A DNA stretch of 64,000 nt from Phytohabitans aurantiacus (GCF_027923225.1 NZ_BSDI01000007.1:744001-808000), one strand, 5' to 3'. Counted from the stretch's first letter, positions 41,149 through 50,517 are shown. Notes: generated from the sequence alone by a model not told the origin. Numbers and translations are program-made.

Positions 41149-43296
41149 TTAGGCGGGGGTTATGGAAACTAGGGTTACGGTGTTTGGGGCGCGGCGGGGC
41201 ATGGGGAGGCCTCGGGCGGATAGGACCTCGGCGTCCACTGCCGCCTCGCCCGCGGGGCCCACCGGGTCGATGTCGCCGGGGTAGGCGCCGCCTCGGGTCA
41301 CCGGCCTGAGCCAGCGCGCCTCGTACCGGCCCGGCGCCAGTCCCGGCACGCGTAGGTACGGCAGGCGCTCCGACTCGGACTCGTCCATCTGTACATGGGC
41401 CATCAGCGCCCGCCGCCCGTCCGCCGCGATCACGCCGTGCGCCCACACCGCCGGGTCGGGCGAGTCCAGGCGGACCACGCGCCCGCTGTGCAGCAGGTCA
41501 CGGTGGGTCTTGTAGATGTCGATCCACTCGGCCAGCGCGGCGCGCTCGTCGACGTCGGTACTGGTCAGGTCCCATTCGATGCCGAAGTGGCCGAAGAGGG
41601 CGGTCGCGGCCCGGAAGTCCAGCGGGAACACCCGGTGGGTCTGGTGCGACTCGGGCGACGCGATGTGCGCGCCCAGGTACTCAGGGGCCGCGAGCTGGAC
41701 GGTCCAGCGCTGGATGGCCTGCCGGGACTTGGCGTCGGTCATGTCGGAGGTCCACACCCGCTGGACGCGTTCCAGTACGCCGATGTCGACCCGCCCGCCA
41801 CCGGACGCGCACGACTCCCACTCGACGCCGGGGTGGCGGGCGCGCAGCTCGTCGAGGAGCCGGTAGAAGCCGAGGGTGTGTCCGTGTACCGCTGGGGCGC
41901 CGCCGCGGGCCGCCGAGCCGGCCTCCAGCAGGTCGCGGTTGTGGTCCCATTTCACGTACGAGATGTCGTATGTGGACAGTACGGCGTCGATGCGCTCGAT
42001 CAGGTAGTCGACGACCTCGGGGCGCGACAGGTCCAGCACGTACTGGTTGCGCTGCAGCAACGGGGTGCGCCCGCCCGTCGACAGGATCCAGTCGGGGTGC
42101 TGGCGATACAGGTCGGAGTCCGGGTTCACCATCTCCGGCTCGAACCACAGGCCGAACGCCATGCCCAGCCCGCGTACGTGGTCGATGAGCGGGCCCAGCC
42201 CGTCCGGCCAGACGCCCTCGTCCACGTACCAGTCGCCGAGCCCGGCCTTGTCGTCGCGCCGGCCACGGAACCAGCCGTCGTCCAGCACGTACCGCTCGAC
42301 GCCGATCGAGGCCGCGATGTCGGCGAGTTCGCGAAGCCGCGCCAGGTCGTGGTCGAAGTAGACGGCCTCCCACACGTTGAGGTTGACCGGGCGGGGGCCG
42401 CTCGGGTGGGCCGGCAACGACCGCTGGTACCCGTGGAAGGCGGCCGCGAGTCCGTCGAGCCCGTCGCGGGAGGCGGCCACGTGCAGCCACGGCGAGCTGT
42501 ACGAGTCGCCGGGCGCCAGGATCAGCTCGCCGGGCAGCAGCAGCTCACCCCCGCCAGCGGTGGCCGGGGAGGCGCCGCTGCGCTCCACCCGGTACACGTT
42601 GTTTCCGCTCCACGCCACGTGCACGCCGATGACCTCGCCGCGCTCGAAGCCGAAGCCGGGCGTGCCGACCACGATCATCGTCGCCGCGTCGAGGCCGGTC
42701 TTGCCGCGCCGGTTCTCGCGCAGGTACAGCCCGTCGGTGAGCTCGTGCCGCTGCGGCACCCGCTCCCGCGCCCAGCGGCCGGTGAAGTCGAGCACCTCGG
42801 TCAGGTGCTCGGGCAACGGCAGCACGACCTCCAGACCGTCCACAATGTACGGCGAGTCGCCGGTGTTGGTGACGGTGTGCCGCAGCCGCAGCGCTCCACC
42901 GGGCAGCGACTCGGCCTCGGTCGCGAGCGCCAGCCCGGCCGCCTCGTCGGTGGCGCTCACCCGCAGCAGCGTGCCGTCGGTCGTGACAGCCGTGGTGCGA
43001 AACACCGTGGACCAGTCCAGCCCGGCTGGAGGAGAGCCGGCCGCAGTAGCGGTGCCGAGGCGGTGGCCGCGCAACCCCGGCCGCACGTACCAGCCGTGGG
43101 CCTGCTCGGGCAGCAGCGAGCCGGCGCCGGCCCCGGCGGTCGCCGCCCACGAGGCGCCGTCGCCGCCCGCGACACCGAGCCACGAGACCAGCGGCAGCCC
43201 ACCGGACGGGTCCGGCGCCAGCGCCAGCACGGTGTGCCCGGCCGGAGCCGGATCCGGGTGCACCAGCGCGTCCCACCGCAGGTCGTCGTCAGCCAT
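41149..43296 (-). CDS. alpha-galactosidase (GH36)
   Basis: 715 aa, usual GH36 length. N-terminal beta-supersandwich, then a TIM barrel with nucleophile in YVKWDHNRD (Asp about 450) and acid/base in VWTSDMTDAKSRQ (Asp about 516). VLDDGWFRGRRDDKAGLGDW and GLWFEPEMVNPDSDLY are further family signatures. Releases terminal alpha-galactose from raffinose-type sugars. No signal peptide, so intracellular. ATG follows AGGCGGGAC. It follows the TetR gene by 54 bp on the same strand; the orphan LacI-type operator at 39799 is not in its promoter. Confidence 0.95.
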   Translation of the reverse strand: MADDDLRWDALVHPDPAPAGHTVLALAPDPSGGLPLVSWLGVAGGDGASWAATAGAGAGSLLPEQAHGWYVRPGLRGHRLGTATAAGSPPAGLDWSTVFRTTAVTTDGTLLRVSATDEAAGLALATEAESLPGGALRLRHTVTNTGDSPYIVDGLEVVLPLPEHLTEVLDFTGRWARERVPQRHELTDGLYLRENRRGKTGLDAATMIVVGTPGFGFERGEVIGVHVAWSGNNVYRVERSGASPATAGGGELLLPGELILAPGDSYSSPWLHVAASRDGLDGLAAAFHGYQRSLPAHPSGPRPVNLNVWEAVYFDHDLARLRELADIAASIGVERYVLDDGWFRGRRDDKAGLGDWYVDEGVWPDGLGPLIDHVRGLGMAFGLWFEPEMVNPDSDLYRQHPDWILSTGGRTPLLQRNQYVLDLSRPEVVDYLIERIDAVLSTYDISYVKWDHNRDLLEAGSAARGGAPAVHGHTLGFYRLLDELRARHPGVEWESCASGGGRVDIGVLERVQRVWTSDMTDAKSRQAIQRWTVQLAAPEYLGAHIASPESHQTHRVFPLDFRAATALFGHFGIEWDLTSTDVDERAALAEWIDIYKTHRDLLHSGRVVRLDSPDPAVWAHGVIAADGRRALMAHVQMDESESERLPYLRVPGLAPGRYEARWLRPVTRGGAYPGDIDPVGPAGEAAVDAEVLSARGLPMPRRAPNTVTLVSITPA

Positions 43297-43350
43297 GTCC
43301 CGCCTTTCAAGCCGCTCGGACCTGGAAGCGTACCGGCCCTGAGCAGAGCG

Positions 43351-43986
43351 TCAGCGGCGGGCGGAGGCGCGGGTGACCTTCGCACGCAGGGCGCGACGGG
43401 CGACCGGACCGAGTTCGTCGACGACCTCGACGAGCACCGCCAGCTGTTCGAGGGCGTCCAGCGCGTGCCGCGCCCCGTCGGAGTCCACCCCTTCGAACAG
43501 CTCCAGCCCGATGAACGCCGCCGACACCGCGCGCGCCAGGCCGGGCACGTCGGCGACGTCCGCGAACGGCGATCCGGCCAGCAGGCGGCTGAGTACCGGC
43601 TCGATCTGGTCGATCCAGAGGCGCAGCGCGGCGGCGACCGGTGCGCCCAGCTTCGGGTCGGCTTGCGCGCCGGCGAGCAGTTGGGCGAGTACCGCCACGT
43701 TGCCGAGCCCGCGTTCCTCGGCGTGCAGGGTGCGGCCGACGTCGAGCAGCTCGCGCAGCGAACCGACCTCGGCGAAGGCTTCGGCGTACCGCTCGACACG
43801 CGCCGCCGTGCTGATGGTGCAGGCGGTGGAGAGCAGCTCGTCGACGCTGCCGAAGTGGTAGAACACCAGCGCCTGGTTGACTCCGGCGGAGGCCGCTATC
43901 GTGCGGGCGGAGACGCCGGCGATGCCGTGGGTGCGGATCGCGTCTATCGCGCCGTCGAGCAGCCGCTGCTTGGTGTCGTTCGACAT
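43351..43986 (-). CDS. TetR family transcriptional regulator
   Basis: 211 aa. N-terminal HTH: KQRLLDGAIDAIRTHGIAGVSARTIAASAGVNQALVFYHFGSVDELL. The C-terminal ligand domain is helical. ATG has GGGGGAG four bases upstream and starts 43 bp inside the upstream ICMT-DCC gene, so the genes are coupled. TTGAGC/GCTCAA palindromes upstream of the first gene in this run are plausible targets (inference). Confidence 0.92.
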   Translation of the reverse strand: MSNDTKQRLLDGAIDAIRTHGIAGVSARTIAASAGVNQALVFYHFGSVDELLSTACTISTAARVERYAEAFAEVGSLRELLDVGRTLHAEERGLGNVAVLAQLLAGAQADPKLGAPVAAALRLWIDQIEPVLSRLLAGSPFADVADVPGLARAVSAAFIGLELFEGVDSDGARHALDALEQLAVLVEVVDELGPVARRALRAKVTRASARR

Positions 43987-45269
43987 CCGCTCCCCCGTGC
44001 GCTGTCTCGGTCTCCGCTGTTTCGTAGCACCGTGTCAGAGAGCGGCGCGGCCATGTGCGGTGCCGCAATCATCGCATCGGTGACGAGTTGCGCAAGCCAA
44101 GCGGCGCCGGGCAGCCGCAGCAACCACCCGACCGTGGCCCAGCCGAGGCTCAGGTGCTCCAACGCCCGCGCGACGGCGGCCACCCCCCGTTCCTCGTGGC
44201 CGCCGTCGGCGTACAGGGATCGCCAAAGCGGCGGATGATGCTCGTGCGCGGGTGCCAGGGTGAGGCCGCGCGGGCGCCGCCGCTCCAGGAACCGCCACAC
44301 GCCGCGGCACGCCTCGCACCCTTCGTCCAGCCACAGCACCGCGGGCGGACCGGCACGGTACGGCGTCCAGCGCGGACGCCAGTCCCGCACGGACCGCCGG
44401 TATTCGCGCCACCGCTCGCCGTGCCTGACTTCGAGGTCGTGGTGTTCGTGCGGGCGCGCGACGCCCGCGCCGAACGCGGCGGTCGCCAGCGCCACCGCGC
44501 CGAGCGTCGCGCTGCGCGTGCCGGCCGCGAGCAGCACGAGCAGCGCGACGGCGCTGAGCTGCATCGGATTGGCGAGATAGGAGTACGGGCCGGTGGTCAC
44601 CAACCGCACCGGTGGATCCCATGGGTACGGTGTGCCGCCGCCCCGGACCACGAACTCGCGCACCGCCATCAGCGCGGGCGTCGCGACCAGGAGCCCGACC
44701 TGCGCCAAGGGAAACAGCGACGGTCCCGTCAGGTGCGCCCACGAGCCGTCGCCCAGCTCGAACGCGACGCTGGGCACGAGCCACAGCGTGACCGCCGCGA
44801 ACACGGCGACCTGGAGCACCGCGCGCGCCCCGAGGTGGCGCCGGTCGGCGGTCCAGCGGCCGAGAAGCTGCGCGGGCAGCGCGACGAGCAGCAGCCCTAC
44901 TGTCTCACCGATCAGCCAGTGCGGGCCGAGCCAGACGAGCGGGTCGAGGGCCGGCATCGCGACCGCGTCCAGCCACAGCAGCAGACCGAGCGCGACGGGC
45001 AACGGCACGAACCGCCGGTACAGCACGGGAATCGCGCCCCACAGCACCGCCCAGCCGAGCCACAGGTCCACCGGCAGGCCGCGGAACGCGCCGTCGACGG
45101 CCGCGAACCCGTACCACCCGGCGAACCGCGCCACCTCGCCCAACGCCGCGATGCCCACGGCCGCCGCCACAAAGGCGAGGAGCGTGGCGGCCCCGTCGCG
45201 ACCGGGCCGCCATCGCGCCATCGCGGCCAGCCCCGGCACGATGAGGCAGAGGTACCGCGCGGCGGTCAT
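43944..45269 (-). CDS. ICMT-like methyltransferase fused to a DCC (DUF393) domain
   Basis: 441 aa. About residues 1-275 are membrane helices ending in an isoprenylcysteine-methyltransferase-like block: TTGPYSYLANPMQLSAVALLVL, then PHEHHDLEVRHGERWREYRR. From about residue 300, VLWLDEGCEACRGVWRFLERR is the CxxC motif of DCC/DUF393 thiol-disulfide proteins. A separate DUF393 gene is usual, so the fusion is notable. Its 3' end overlaps the TetR start by 43 bp. The last 25 residues after the DCC domain look unordered. Role unknown; possibly lipid or thiol modification at the membrane. Confidence 0.82.
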   Translation of the reverse strand: MTAARYLCLIVPGLAAMARWRPGRDGAATLLAFVAAAVGIAALGEVARFAGWYGFAAVDGAFRGLPVDLWLGWAVLWGAIPVLYRRFVPLPVALGLLLWLDAVAMPALDPLVWLGPHWLIGETVGLLLVALPAQLLGRWTADRRHLGARAVLQVAVFAAVTLWLVPSVAFELGDGSWAHLTGPSLFPLAQVGLLVATPALMAVREFVVRGGGTPYPWDPPVRLVTTGPYSYLANPMQLSAVALLVLLAAGTRSATLGAVALATAAFGAGVARPHEHHDLEVRHGERWREYRRSVRDWRPRWTPYRAGPPAVLWLDEGCEACRGVWRFLERRRPRGLTLAPAHEHHPPLWRSLYADGGHEERGVAAVARALEHLSLGWATVGWLLRLPGAAWLAQLVTDAMIAAPHMAAPLSDTVLRNSGDRDSARGSGCRTTPSSGCSTAR

Positions 45270-45390
45270 GCGCCGCCGCCCGCAGCCGACACAAAGCGGA
45301 GGGAGCGCAGCGACCGTAGCGACTGTCGGCTACAGGGCGGCTTTGAGGCGCATGACCCGCGTGAGCGGAGGCGAGCGCCGGTTGACTCGG

Positions 45391-46242
45391 TCACCGCAGT
45401 GCCATGGCGTCGAGCAGATAGCCGGCGCCTTCGCGCATCAGCACCTGCTGTACCGGGCCGAAGTACCACGACGGGTCCAGGCGCCGGGTGTACACGATGG
45501 ACAGTCGCACCTCGGTGCGCTCCCCCACCGCCTTCCACCGCACGGTCGCGCTGCGCCAGACGAGCCAGCGCGCCGTGATGGCGGAGTCTTCGACGACGCG
45601 GAACTCGACCCGCCCCGGCGCGGCCTCGACCACCTCGGTGATGGTGTGACCGCCCGACCCGTGCGCGCTGCCCGGGTAGTGGAACATCCAGCGGTCGCCG
45701 GGCGAGAGCCCTCTCCCCTCGATCCGCTCCGGCAGGGGGACGCCGAGCATCCGCAGCGGCACCGAACGCACCGCCGCCGGCCCCGGTCCGTCCGTGAGCC
45801 GCCGCGCCACCTCGTCGGCGCTCAGCGCGACCGTCCGGGTCACCGTCACCGCCTGCTCCGGATCCAGCCGCGCACCCGTACCTTCCAGCGCCAGCACCAG
45901 CAGTAACGGGATCGGCAGCAGCGCGTACCGCTTCTCGGGCCGCTCGGCCCAGTTCAGCAGCGCAACGGCGCCGTGCGCGACCGCGTACACGAGAGGGGCC
46001 GCGAGTGCGACGCAGATCGCGCCCTCGTGGAGGACGACCGCCGCGAGCAGCAGGCCGACGGTGGTCACCGAGAAGACCCGGCCGTGCGTGGTGCGGCCCG
46101 GCATCAGCACGAGCCCGACCGCCAGCAGGACGGGCAGCCCGACGAACAGCAACGCGCTGTCGGCCCGCCCGTCACGCACGGCCAGAAGGAACACCGTCAC
46201 ACCGAAGAGCCCCACCAGGCCGGCCAGTATCCAGCGCGCCAT
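45391..46242 (-). CDS. membrane protein with C-terminal SRPBCC-like domain
   Basis: 283 aa. Five hydrophobic segments (ILAGLVGLFGVTVFLLAV, LPVLLAVGLVLMPG, VGLLLAAVVLHEGAI, ALLPIPLLLVLAL and a short one) are followed by a soluble domain (VTRTVALSADEVARRLTDGP ... WMFHYPGSAHGSGGHTITEVV ... RTEVRLSIVYTRRLDPSWYF) with SRPBCC/polyketide-cyclase pattern. Start set at ATG 46242; a longer frame to 46311 runs through two operator-like palindromes and is unlikely. Likely first gene of an operon with ICMT-DCC and TetR. Function unknown. Confidence 0.75.
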   Translation of the reverse strand: MARWILAGLVGLFGVTVFLLAVRDGRADSALLFVGLPVLLAVGLVLMPGRTTHGRVFSVTTVGLLLAAVVLHEGAICVALAAPLVYAVAHGAVALLNWAERPEKRYALLPIPLLLVLALEGTGARLDPEQAVTVTRTVALSADEVARRLTDGPGPAAVRSVPLRMLGVPLPERIEGRGLSPGDRWMFHYPGSAHGSGGHTITEVVEAAPGRVEFRVVEDSAITARWLVWRSATVRWKAVGERTEVRLSIVYTRRLDPSWYFGPVQQVLMREGAGYLLDAMALR

Positions 46243-46261
46243 CGCATCCACCCCCGTGCAC

Positions 46262-46277
46262 TTGAGCGCTCGCTCAA
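46262..46277. promoter_or_regulatory. TetR-type operator TTGAGCG-CT-CGCTCAA
   Basis: Perfect palindrome 20 bp before the SRPBCC gene start. Confidence 0.6.
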
Positions 46278-46295
46278 AAGCACGGTAGCACTCGT

Positions 46296-46311
46296 TTGAG
46301 CGAGTGCTCAA
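46296..46311. promoter_or_regulatory. TetR-type operator TTGAGC-GAGT-GCTCAA
   Basis: Second palindrome of the same half-sites 19 bp further upstream; overlaps a CACTCG/CGAGTG palindrome. Confidence 0.6.
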
Positions 46312-46415
46312 GAGACGGGGTCAGGGTCACTACCTCTAAGGCGTCCTAGGAGGCTGGTCTGCTTGGGTGCTCTCGGCGAATGCGACACGGTTGTGCCCGC
46401 CGGCCATAAAGAGGT

Positions 46416-46994
46416 GTGACCACGTCGATGGCTCCAACCGATGAGCAGCTCTGGTCGGCCTGCACCCTCGGCGACCACAGCGCCTTTGGTGAACTCTTCG
46501 AGCGGCACTCGCGGGCGGTGTACAACCACGCGTTCCGGCTCACCGGCTCGTGGAGCGCGGCCGAGGAGGTCACCCAGGCGACGTTCGTGACCGCCTGGCG
46601 GCGCCGGAAAGCGGCTCGGGTGGTGGACGGCTCCACGCTGCCCTGGCTGCTCGTCGTGGCGACCAACACCGCACGCACGGAACGCCGGTCGGCGCGGCGG
46701 TGGCAGGCACTGCTGCGCCGGGTGCCGCCTGAGCCGGAGGCGGTACCCGATCCGGCCAACGACGTGCCCGCGCGCCTCGACGACGAACGCCGCATGACCG
46801 CGCTGCTGGCGCTCGTGCGCCAGCTCCCCCGGGCCGAACGCGAGGCCATCGCGCTCTGCGTCTGGTCCGGTGTCCCCTACCCGCAGGCCGCGACGATCCT
46901 CGGCGTCGGCGAAGGCGCGGTCCGCTCCCGAGTGAGCCGCGCCCGCGCCCGCCTGGCCCGCATGGTGGCCGAGTCCCAGGAGGAAGAACGATGA
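46416..46994 (+). CDS. ECF-type RNA polymerase sigma factor
   Basis: 192 aa. Region 2: FERHSRAVYNHAFRLTGSWSAAEEVTQATFVTAWRR; region 4: LPRAEREAIALCVWSGVPYPQAATILGVGEGAVRSRVSRARARL. Length and motifs are those of group IV sigma factors. GTG 46416 is the first start; ATG 46428 is an alternative. ATGA overlap with the next gene, a membrane protein that could be its anti-sigma factor or target (inference). Confidence 0.93.
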   Translation: MTTSMAPTDEQLWSACTLGDHSAFGELFERHSRAVYNHAFRLTGSWSAAEEVTQATFVTAWRRRKAARVVDGSTLPWLLVVATNTARTERRSARRWQALLRRVPPEPEAVPDPANDVPARLDDERRMTALLALVRQLPRAEREAIALCVWSGVPYPQAATILGVGEGAVRSRVSRARARLARMVAESQEEER

Positions 46995-47839
46995 ACGACA
47001 TCCTCGACCCGCCCGGCGAGCGCGACCTGCCCGCTGGCCGGCAGGAGCGCATCCGCGCGCGGGTGCTCGACAGCGTCCAGCACCCCGAGCGGCACACCGC
47101 GCGCCGGCTGGTGCTGGTGGCGGCGGTGACGGCCGTGGCGGCCGGCACCGTCGGGGCCATCCGATGGAACGGTGACAGCGACTGGGGCGTGTCGGCGATG
47201 TCGATGGCGATGTCGGCGTCGGAGCTGTCACCGAATCTGCGCAAGGCGGCCGACCAGTGCCTGGAGTGGAACCGCGACCAGGCCGATTCGGTACAGGTCA
47301 CGCTGGACGACGTGGCGGTCGCCACGCAGCGTGAGTACGACTCGGCGCTGCTGTTCCTGACCGACGACGGGTTCTACAGCTGCAGCGTACGGAAGGAGCC
47401 CTCGATGGAGGTGACGGGCGGTTCCCGATCCGACATCTGGAGCGCCCCGCAGAGGGAGTGGCTGCCCGGCCCGATCCAGCGCCTCGGCGGTACGTCGAGC
47501 GACGTCGACGGCGGCGACGTGACGGTCATCGGGCGTGCCAGCGCCCGCGTGGACAAGCTGCTGCTCGACTATGGCGATGGGCACACCACCGCCGCGCGGC
47601 TGCAAGACGGCGCGTTCGGCCTCATCAGCGACGGCACGCCGGTACGCCCGGACGCGCGGCTCGTCAGCTACGACCGGGATGGCAACGAGATCGACCGGCG
47701 GCCGCTCTTCAACCGCCAGAGCGACTACGAGCACTGCTACGTCGACCCGGCCGGCACCGTGGTGTATCGGAAGGACCGTACGGAGACGACGGACCCGGAC
47801 CCGCGCGAGTGCCAGCCCGCCGACCGCTGGGACCGCTGA
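46991..47839 (+). CDS. membrane-anchored protein coupled to the sigma factor
   Basis: 282 aa. One helix (RRLVLVAAVTAVAAGTVGAI, about 39-58) with a short N-terminal cytosolic part (LDPPGERDLPAGRQERIRARVLDSV) resembling the N-termini of anti-sigma-like 'CU044_5270' proteins, and an extracellular domain with several Cys residues. No catalytic motif seen. By position it is the partner of the sigma factor; the short N-terminus lacks a zinc-binding motif. Confidence 0.75.
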   Translation: MNDILDPPGERDLPAGRQERIRARVLDSVQHPERHTARRLVLVAAVTAVAAGTVGAIRWNGDSDWGVSAMSMAMSASELSPNLRKAADQCLEWNRDQADSVQVTLDDVAVATQREYDSALLFLTDDGFYSCSVRKEPSMEVTGGSRSDIWSAPQREWLPGPIQRLGGTSSDVDGGDVTVIGRASARVDKLLLDYGDGHTTAARLQDGAFGLISDGTPVRPDARLVSYDRDGNEIDRRPLFNRQSDYEHCYVDPAGTVVYRKDRTETTDPDPRECQPADRWDR

Positions 47840-47900
47840 GTCGCCGGTCTGAACACGGGCGCCGGTCTGATCTCGGGCCGTCGGGAACCAAACGCGCCTG

Positions 47901-48677
47901 ATGACCGACAATCCAGTCATGAGGTGTGATGACTTCCGGGAATCGCTGTCGGCGCGGCTGGACGGTGAGGACGACCCGGCCGAGCGCCCCGCGACCGACG
48001 CGCACCTGGCCAGTTGCCTGGACTGCGCCACCTGGTTCGAGGCCGCGGCCCAGGTCACCCGGCTGACGCGCACCTCGGCAGTACCGGACGATATCGACCT
48101 TACAAGTACAATCCTGGCCAATATCCCCACGCCGGCCGCACGCCCGCGCGGCCGGCGTCTGGTGGCGGTCCTCCGGGTACTGCTCGGTGCGCTCGGCGTC
48201 GCGCAGTTCCTGCTCGGCGCGGCTCAGATCAGCGGCTTCGCCGCCGCGGCACACCTGCACAGCGTCACCGGGGAGCCCGCCGGGCACCTGTGGCACGAGT
48301 CAGCCGCGTGGAACGTCGCCGTCGGCGCCGGGTTCGCTTGGATCGCGTGGCGGCGCACCCGCCCCACCGGGATCGTCCCGACCCTGACCGCGTTCGTCGC
48401 GGTGCTCACCCTGCTGACCGTCAACGACCTGATCAGCGGCCGCGTCGACGTCGCGCGCGTCCTCAGCCACTCGATCATCGTCGCCGGTTACGCGATCATC
48501 CTGTACCTCTCCCGGCGCGGCGCCGCCCCCAGCGAACCGCCCGCGAGCGGCTCCCGCTGGCGCGCCACCTTCGAACCGGAGCCCGCGAGCGAGCCGGCCG
48601 CTCCGCCCCGCCTGCGCCTGATCCGCGGCTTCCCCGGCCCCATCGAGGCCCGCTACGACGACCGCCGCGCGGCTTGA
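47901..48677 (+). CDS. membrane protein with N-terminal zinc-finger anti-sigma motif (zf-HC2)
   Basis: 258 aa. N-terminus MRCDDFRESLSARLDGEDDP...TDAHLASCLDCATWFEAAAQ contains the anti-sigma zinc motif HxxxCxxC. Four to five membrane helices follow (VLRVLLGALGVAQFLLGAAQI, VAVGAGFAWIAW, LTAFVAVLTLLTVNDLI, IIVAGYAIILYL). It may bind a sigma factor, perhaps the one at 46416. Start uncertain: ATG 47919 would place the Cys-containing motif right at the N-terminus, and a GGGAACC box precedes it. Confidence 0.82.
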   Translation: MTDNPVMRCDDFRESLSARLDGEDDPAERPATDAHLASCLDCATWFEAAAQVTRLTRTSAVPDDIDLTSTILANIPTPAARPRGRRLVAVLRVLLGALGVAQFLLGAAQISGFAAAAHLHSVTGEPAGHLWHESAAWNVAVGAGFAWIAWRRTRPTGIVPTLTAFVAVLTLLTVNDLISGRVDVARVLSHSIIVAGYAIILYLSRRGAAPSEPPASGSRWRATFEPEPASEPAAPPRLRLIRGFPGPIEARYDDRRAA

Positions 48678-48730
48678 TCACGTTGTGAGGGCGGCTTGAA
48701 CACGCGGAGGGGGTCTGGTTTGCTGGCGCG

Positions 48731-49705
48731 GTGAGGGTCCTGGGGTTGGCCACCGTGTCCACTGTGGCCGTTTCGCTGTGCTTGGTCGGCTGCGGTTCGC
48801 CCGACGAGCCGGCACCACTCGACGGCACCGACGTCATCACCACACCATCACCGAGCGCACCGCCCACCGCCGACCCGCCGACCGACCCGGAAATCGACCG
48901 GGCGCGCCAGATCCTGGGTGGCGCCCAGATCAGCCCCGACGGGCGGTACTCGGTGACCGGCGACGGCGACCGGGTCGTCATCCGCACGGCCAGCGGTACG
49001 GAATTCGACTGGTTCGGCACCGGATCGGACTGGCAGGTCGGCGCCGAGTTCTCCCCGGACGGCCAGCGTCTTGCGGTCGGTGTCCAGGACGCGGTGGTCC
49101 TCTACGACTTCGCCACGAAGGACCCGCACGCCGTGATGTACCCGATAGGCGGCGACCACCTGACCAAGCCGCGCTTCTCCGGAGACGGGGCGCACCTGGT
49201 GGTGGAGGAGTTCGACAAGGCCCGCAACGGCCGGTTCGTGGTGTTCGACGTCCGCACCGAGCGCCCGGTGACGTCGCCGTATCCCCCGTACATCGAGGTG
49301 TCGAGCGACCCGGGCAAAATCTGGTACGCGAGCGAGCTGGCGGTGTTCGACGGCGGCGCCAAGGTCGTGGCCGCCGGCGAAGACGGTTTCCTGCTCTGGT
49401 CGACACGGTCGCAGACGTTCGACTGGGTGCCGTGCGGCTGCCGGGGCGAGCTGGCCGCCGTCGACCGGGCGGGACGCCACGTGGCGTTCGGCGCGCGGGA
49501 CGGCTCGATCTCGATGTGGACGGTCAGCGGTCCCACCGAGGTGAAGCGGTGGAAGCCACCCGGGTCCGGTGAGGGCGCCGGCCCGCCGACGCTGACGTTC
49601 ACAGAGGACGGACGGCACCTGCTCAGCAAGGCCGGCAAGGACGGCTACGTGTGGTCGGTACCCGAGGGGAAGCTGGTGGGGTCGTGGCGCGACGCCGGCG
49701 CGTAG
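48731..49705 (+). CDS. lipoprotein with WD40-like beta-propeller
   Basis: 324 aa. Signal peptide ends in a lipobox LVGC (Cys about residue 21), followed by a Pro/Thr-rich linker and repeated beta-propeller blades (ISPDGRYSVTGDGDRVVI, FSPDGQRLAVGVQDAVVLYD, FSGDGAHLVVEEF, GGAKVVAAGEDGFLLW, FTEDGRHLLSKAGKDGYVW). Likely membrane-attached on the outside, protein-protein scaffold. GTG start. Overlaps the next gene by 22 bp. Confidence 0.85.
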   Translation: MRVLGLATVSTVAVSLCLVGCGSPDEPAPLDGTDVITTPSPSAPPTADPPTDPEIDRARQILGGAQISPDGRYSVTGDGDRVVIRTASGTEFDWFGTGSDWQVGAEFSPDGQRLAVGVQDAVVLYDFATKDPHAVMYPIGGDHLTKPRFSGDGAHLVVEEFDKARNGRFVVFDVRTERPVTSPYPPYIEVSSDPGKIWYASELAVFDGGAKVVAAGEDGFLLWSTRSQTFDWVPCGCRGELAAVDRAGRHVAFGARDGSISMWTVSGPTEVKRWKPPGSGEGAGPPTLTFTEDGRHLLSKAGKDGYVWSVPEGKLVGSWRDAGA

Positions 49706-50517
49706 CCCCAACTCCGCGCGAGCCCAAGCCTGGACGCTTCGCGTGGTTCACCCCCGTCTGGCGGTTCGTGGCGGGCACCGTGGCCGCGGCGGCGATCGGC
49801 ACCCCCGTCACGATCTTCGTGACCAAGGCGTTGGACGGCGATGACCCCAACCCGATCGCGGTGAACGTCGTCGGCAATCCGGCCACCGTCGAGGCCTGGG
49901 CGGATGTGCAGTTTCGCGTCGCGCTGCCGCCGGACGCCCAGCCGGCCGAACCCCCGCCCGGTGACTGCCCCGGCATCGTCGACTGGGCACACCGCCAGGG
50001 CGGCACCGACCAGAAAGACACCCGGGTCCGGTTCTCCGTCCAGGGGCTCGCCGACCAGGGCATCCTGATCGACAAGCTGTGGGCGCACGTGGTCCGTCGC
50101 AGCGCGACCCCGGAGCCCGCGGGCGTCGAGATCCGGTGCGGCGGCCCGCAGGGCGCGACCGAGGTGCGGGACGTGGTCATCGACCTCGACGCGAAGCGAC
50201 CGGCGGCCGTGTACGCGGCGAAGGCCGAAGGGCGGTTGCCGCTGTTCGGTTTCACGCTGCAAAAGGGCGAGACCGAGGTGTTCCAGCTGGTAGCGAGCAC
50301 CACCGGCACCGTGGAGTGGCTGCTCGAACTGGAACTCGTGGTCGCCGGCGAGCGGCGGAACGTCAAGGTGAGCAACCACGGCGCCCCGTTCCGGACGACG
50401 GCGTGGCAGCCCTCACGGCGGTACCAGGTCGAGCCCGGCACCGACTACTGGTCGGAGTGCGTCAACGACGTGTGCCGGGAAAACGTCTCGCCGGCGACCT
50501 TCCGCTACACCCCTTGA
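49684..50517 (+). CDS. membrane-anchored protein, unknown
   Basis: About 277 aa. Basic N-terminus, one membrane helix (FVAGTVAAAAIGTPVTIFVT) and an extracellular beta-rich domain with paired Cys (DCPGIVDW; SECVNDVCRENV). Not recognised. Start uncertain: GTG 49684 lies in the end of the lipoprotein gene and implies coupling. Its stop overlaps the convergent EF-hand gene by 13 bp. Confidence 0.65.
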   Translation: MARRRRVAPTPREPKPGRFAWFTPVWRFVAGTVAAAAIGTPVTIFVTKALDGDDPNPIAVNVVGNPATVEAWADVQFRVALPPDAQPAEPPPGDCPGIVDWAHRQGGTDQKDTRVRFSVQGLADQGILIDKLWAHVVRRSATPEPAGVEIRCGGPQGATEVRDVVIDLDAKRPAAVYAAKAEGRLPLFGFTLQKGETEVFQLVASTTGTVEWLLELELVVAGERRNVKVSNHGAPFRTTAWQPSRRYQVEPGTDYWSECVNDVCRENVSPATFRYTP

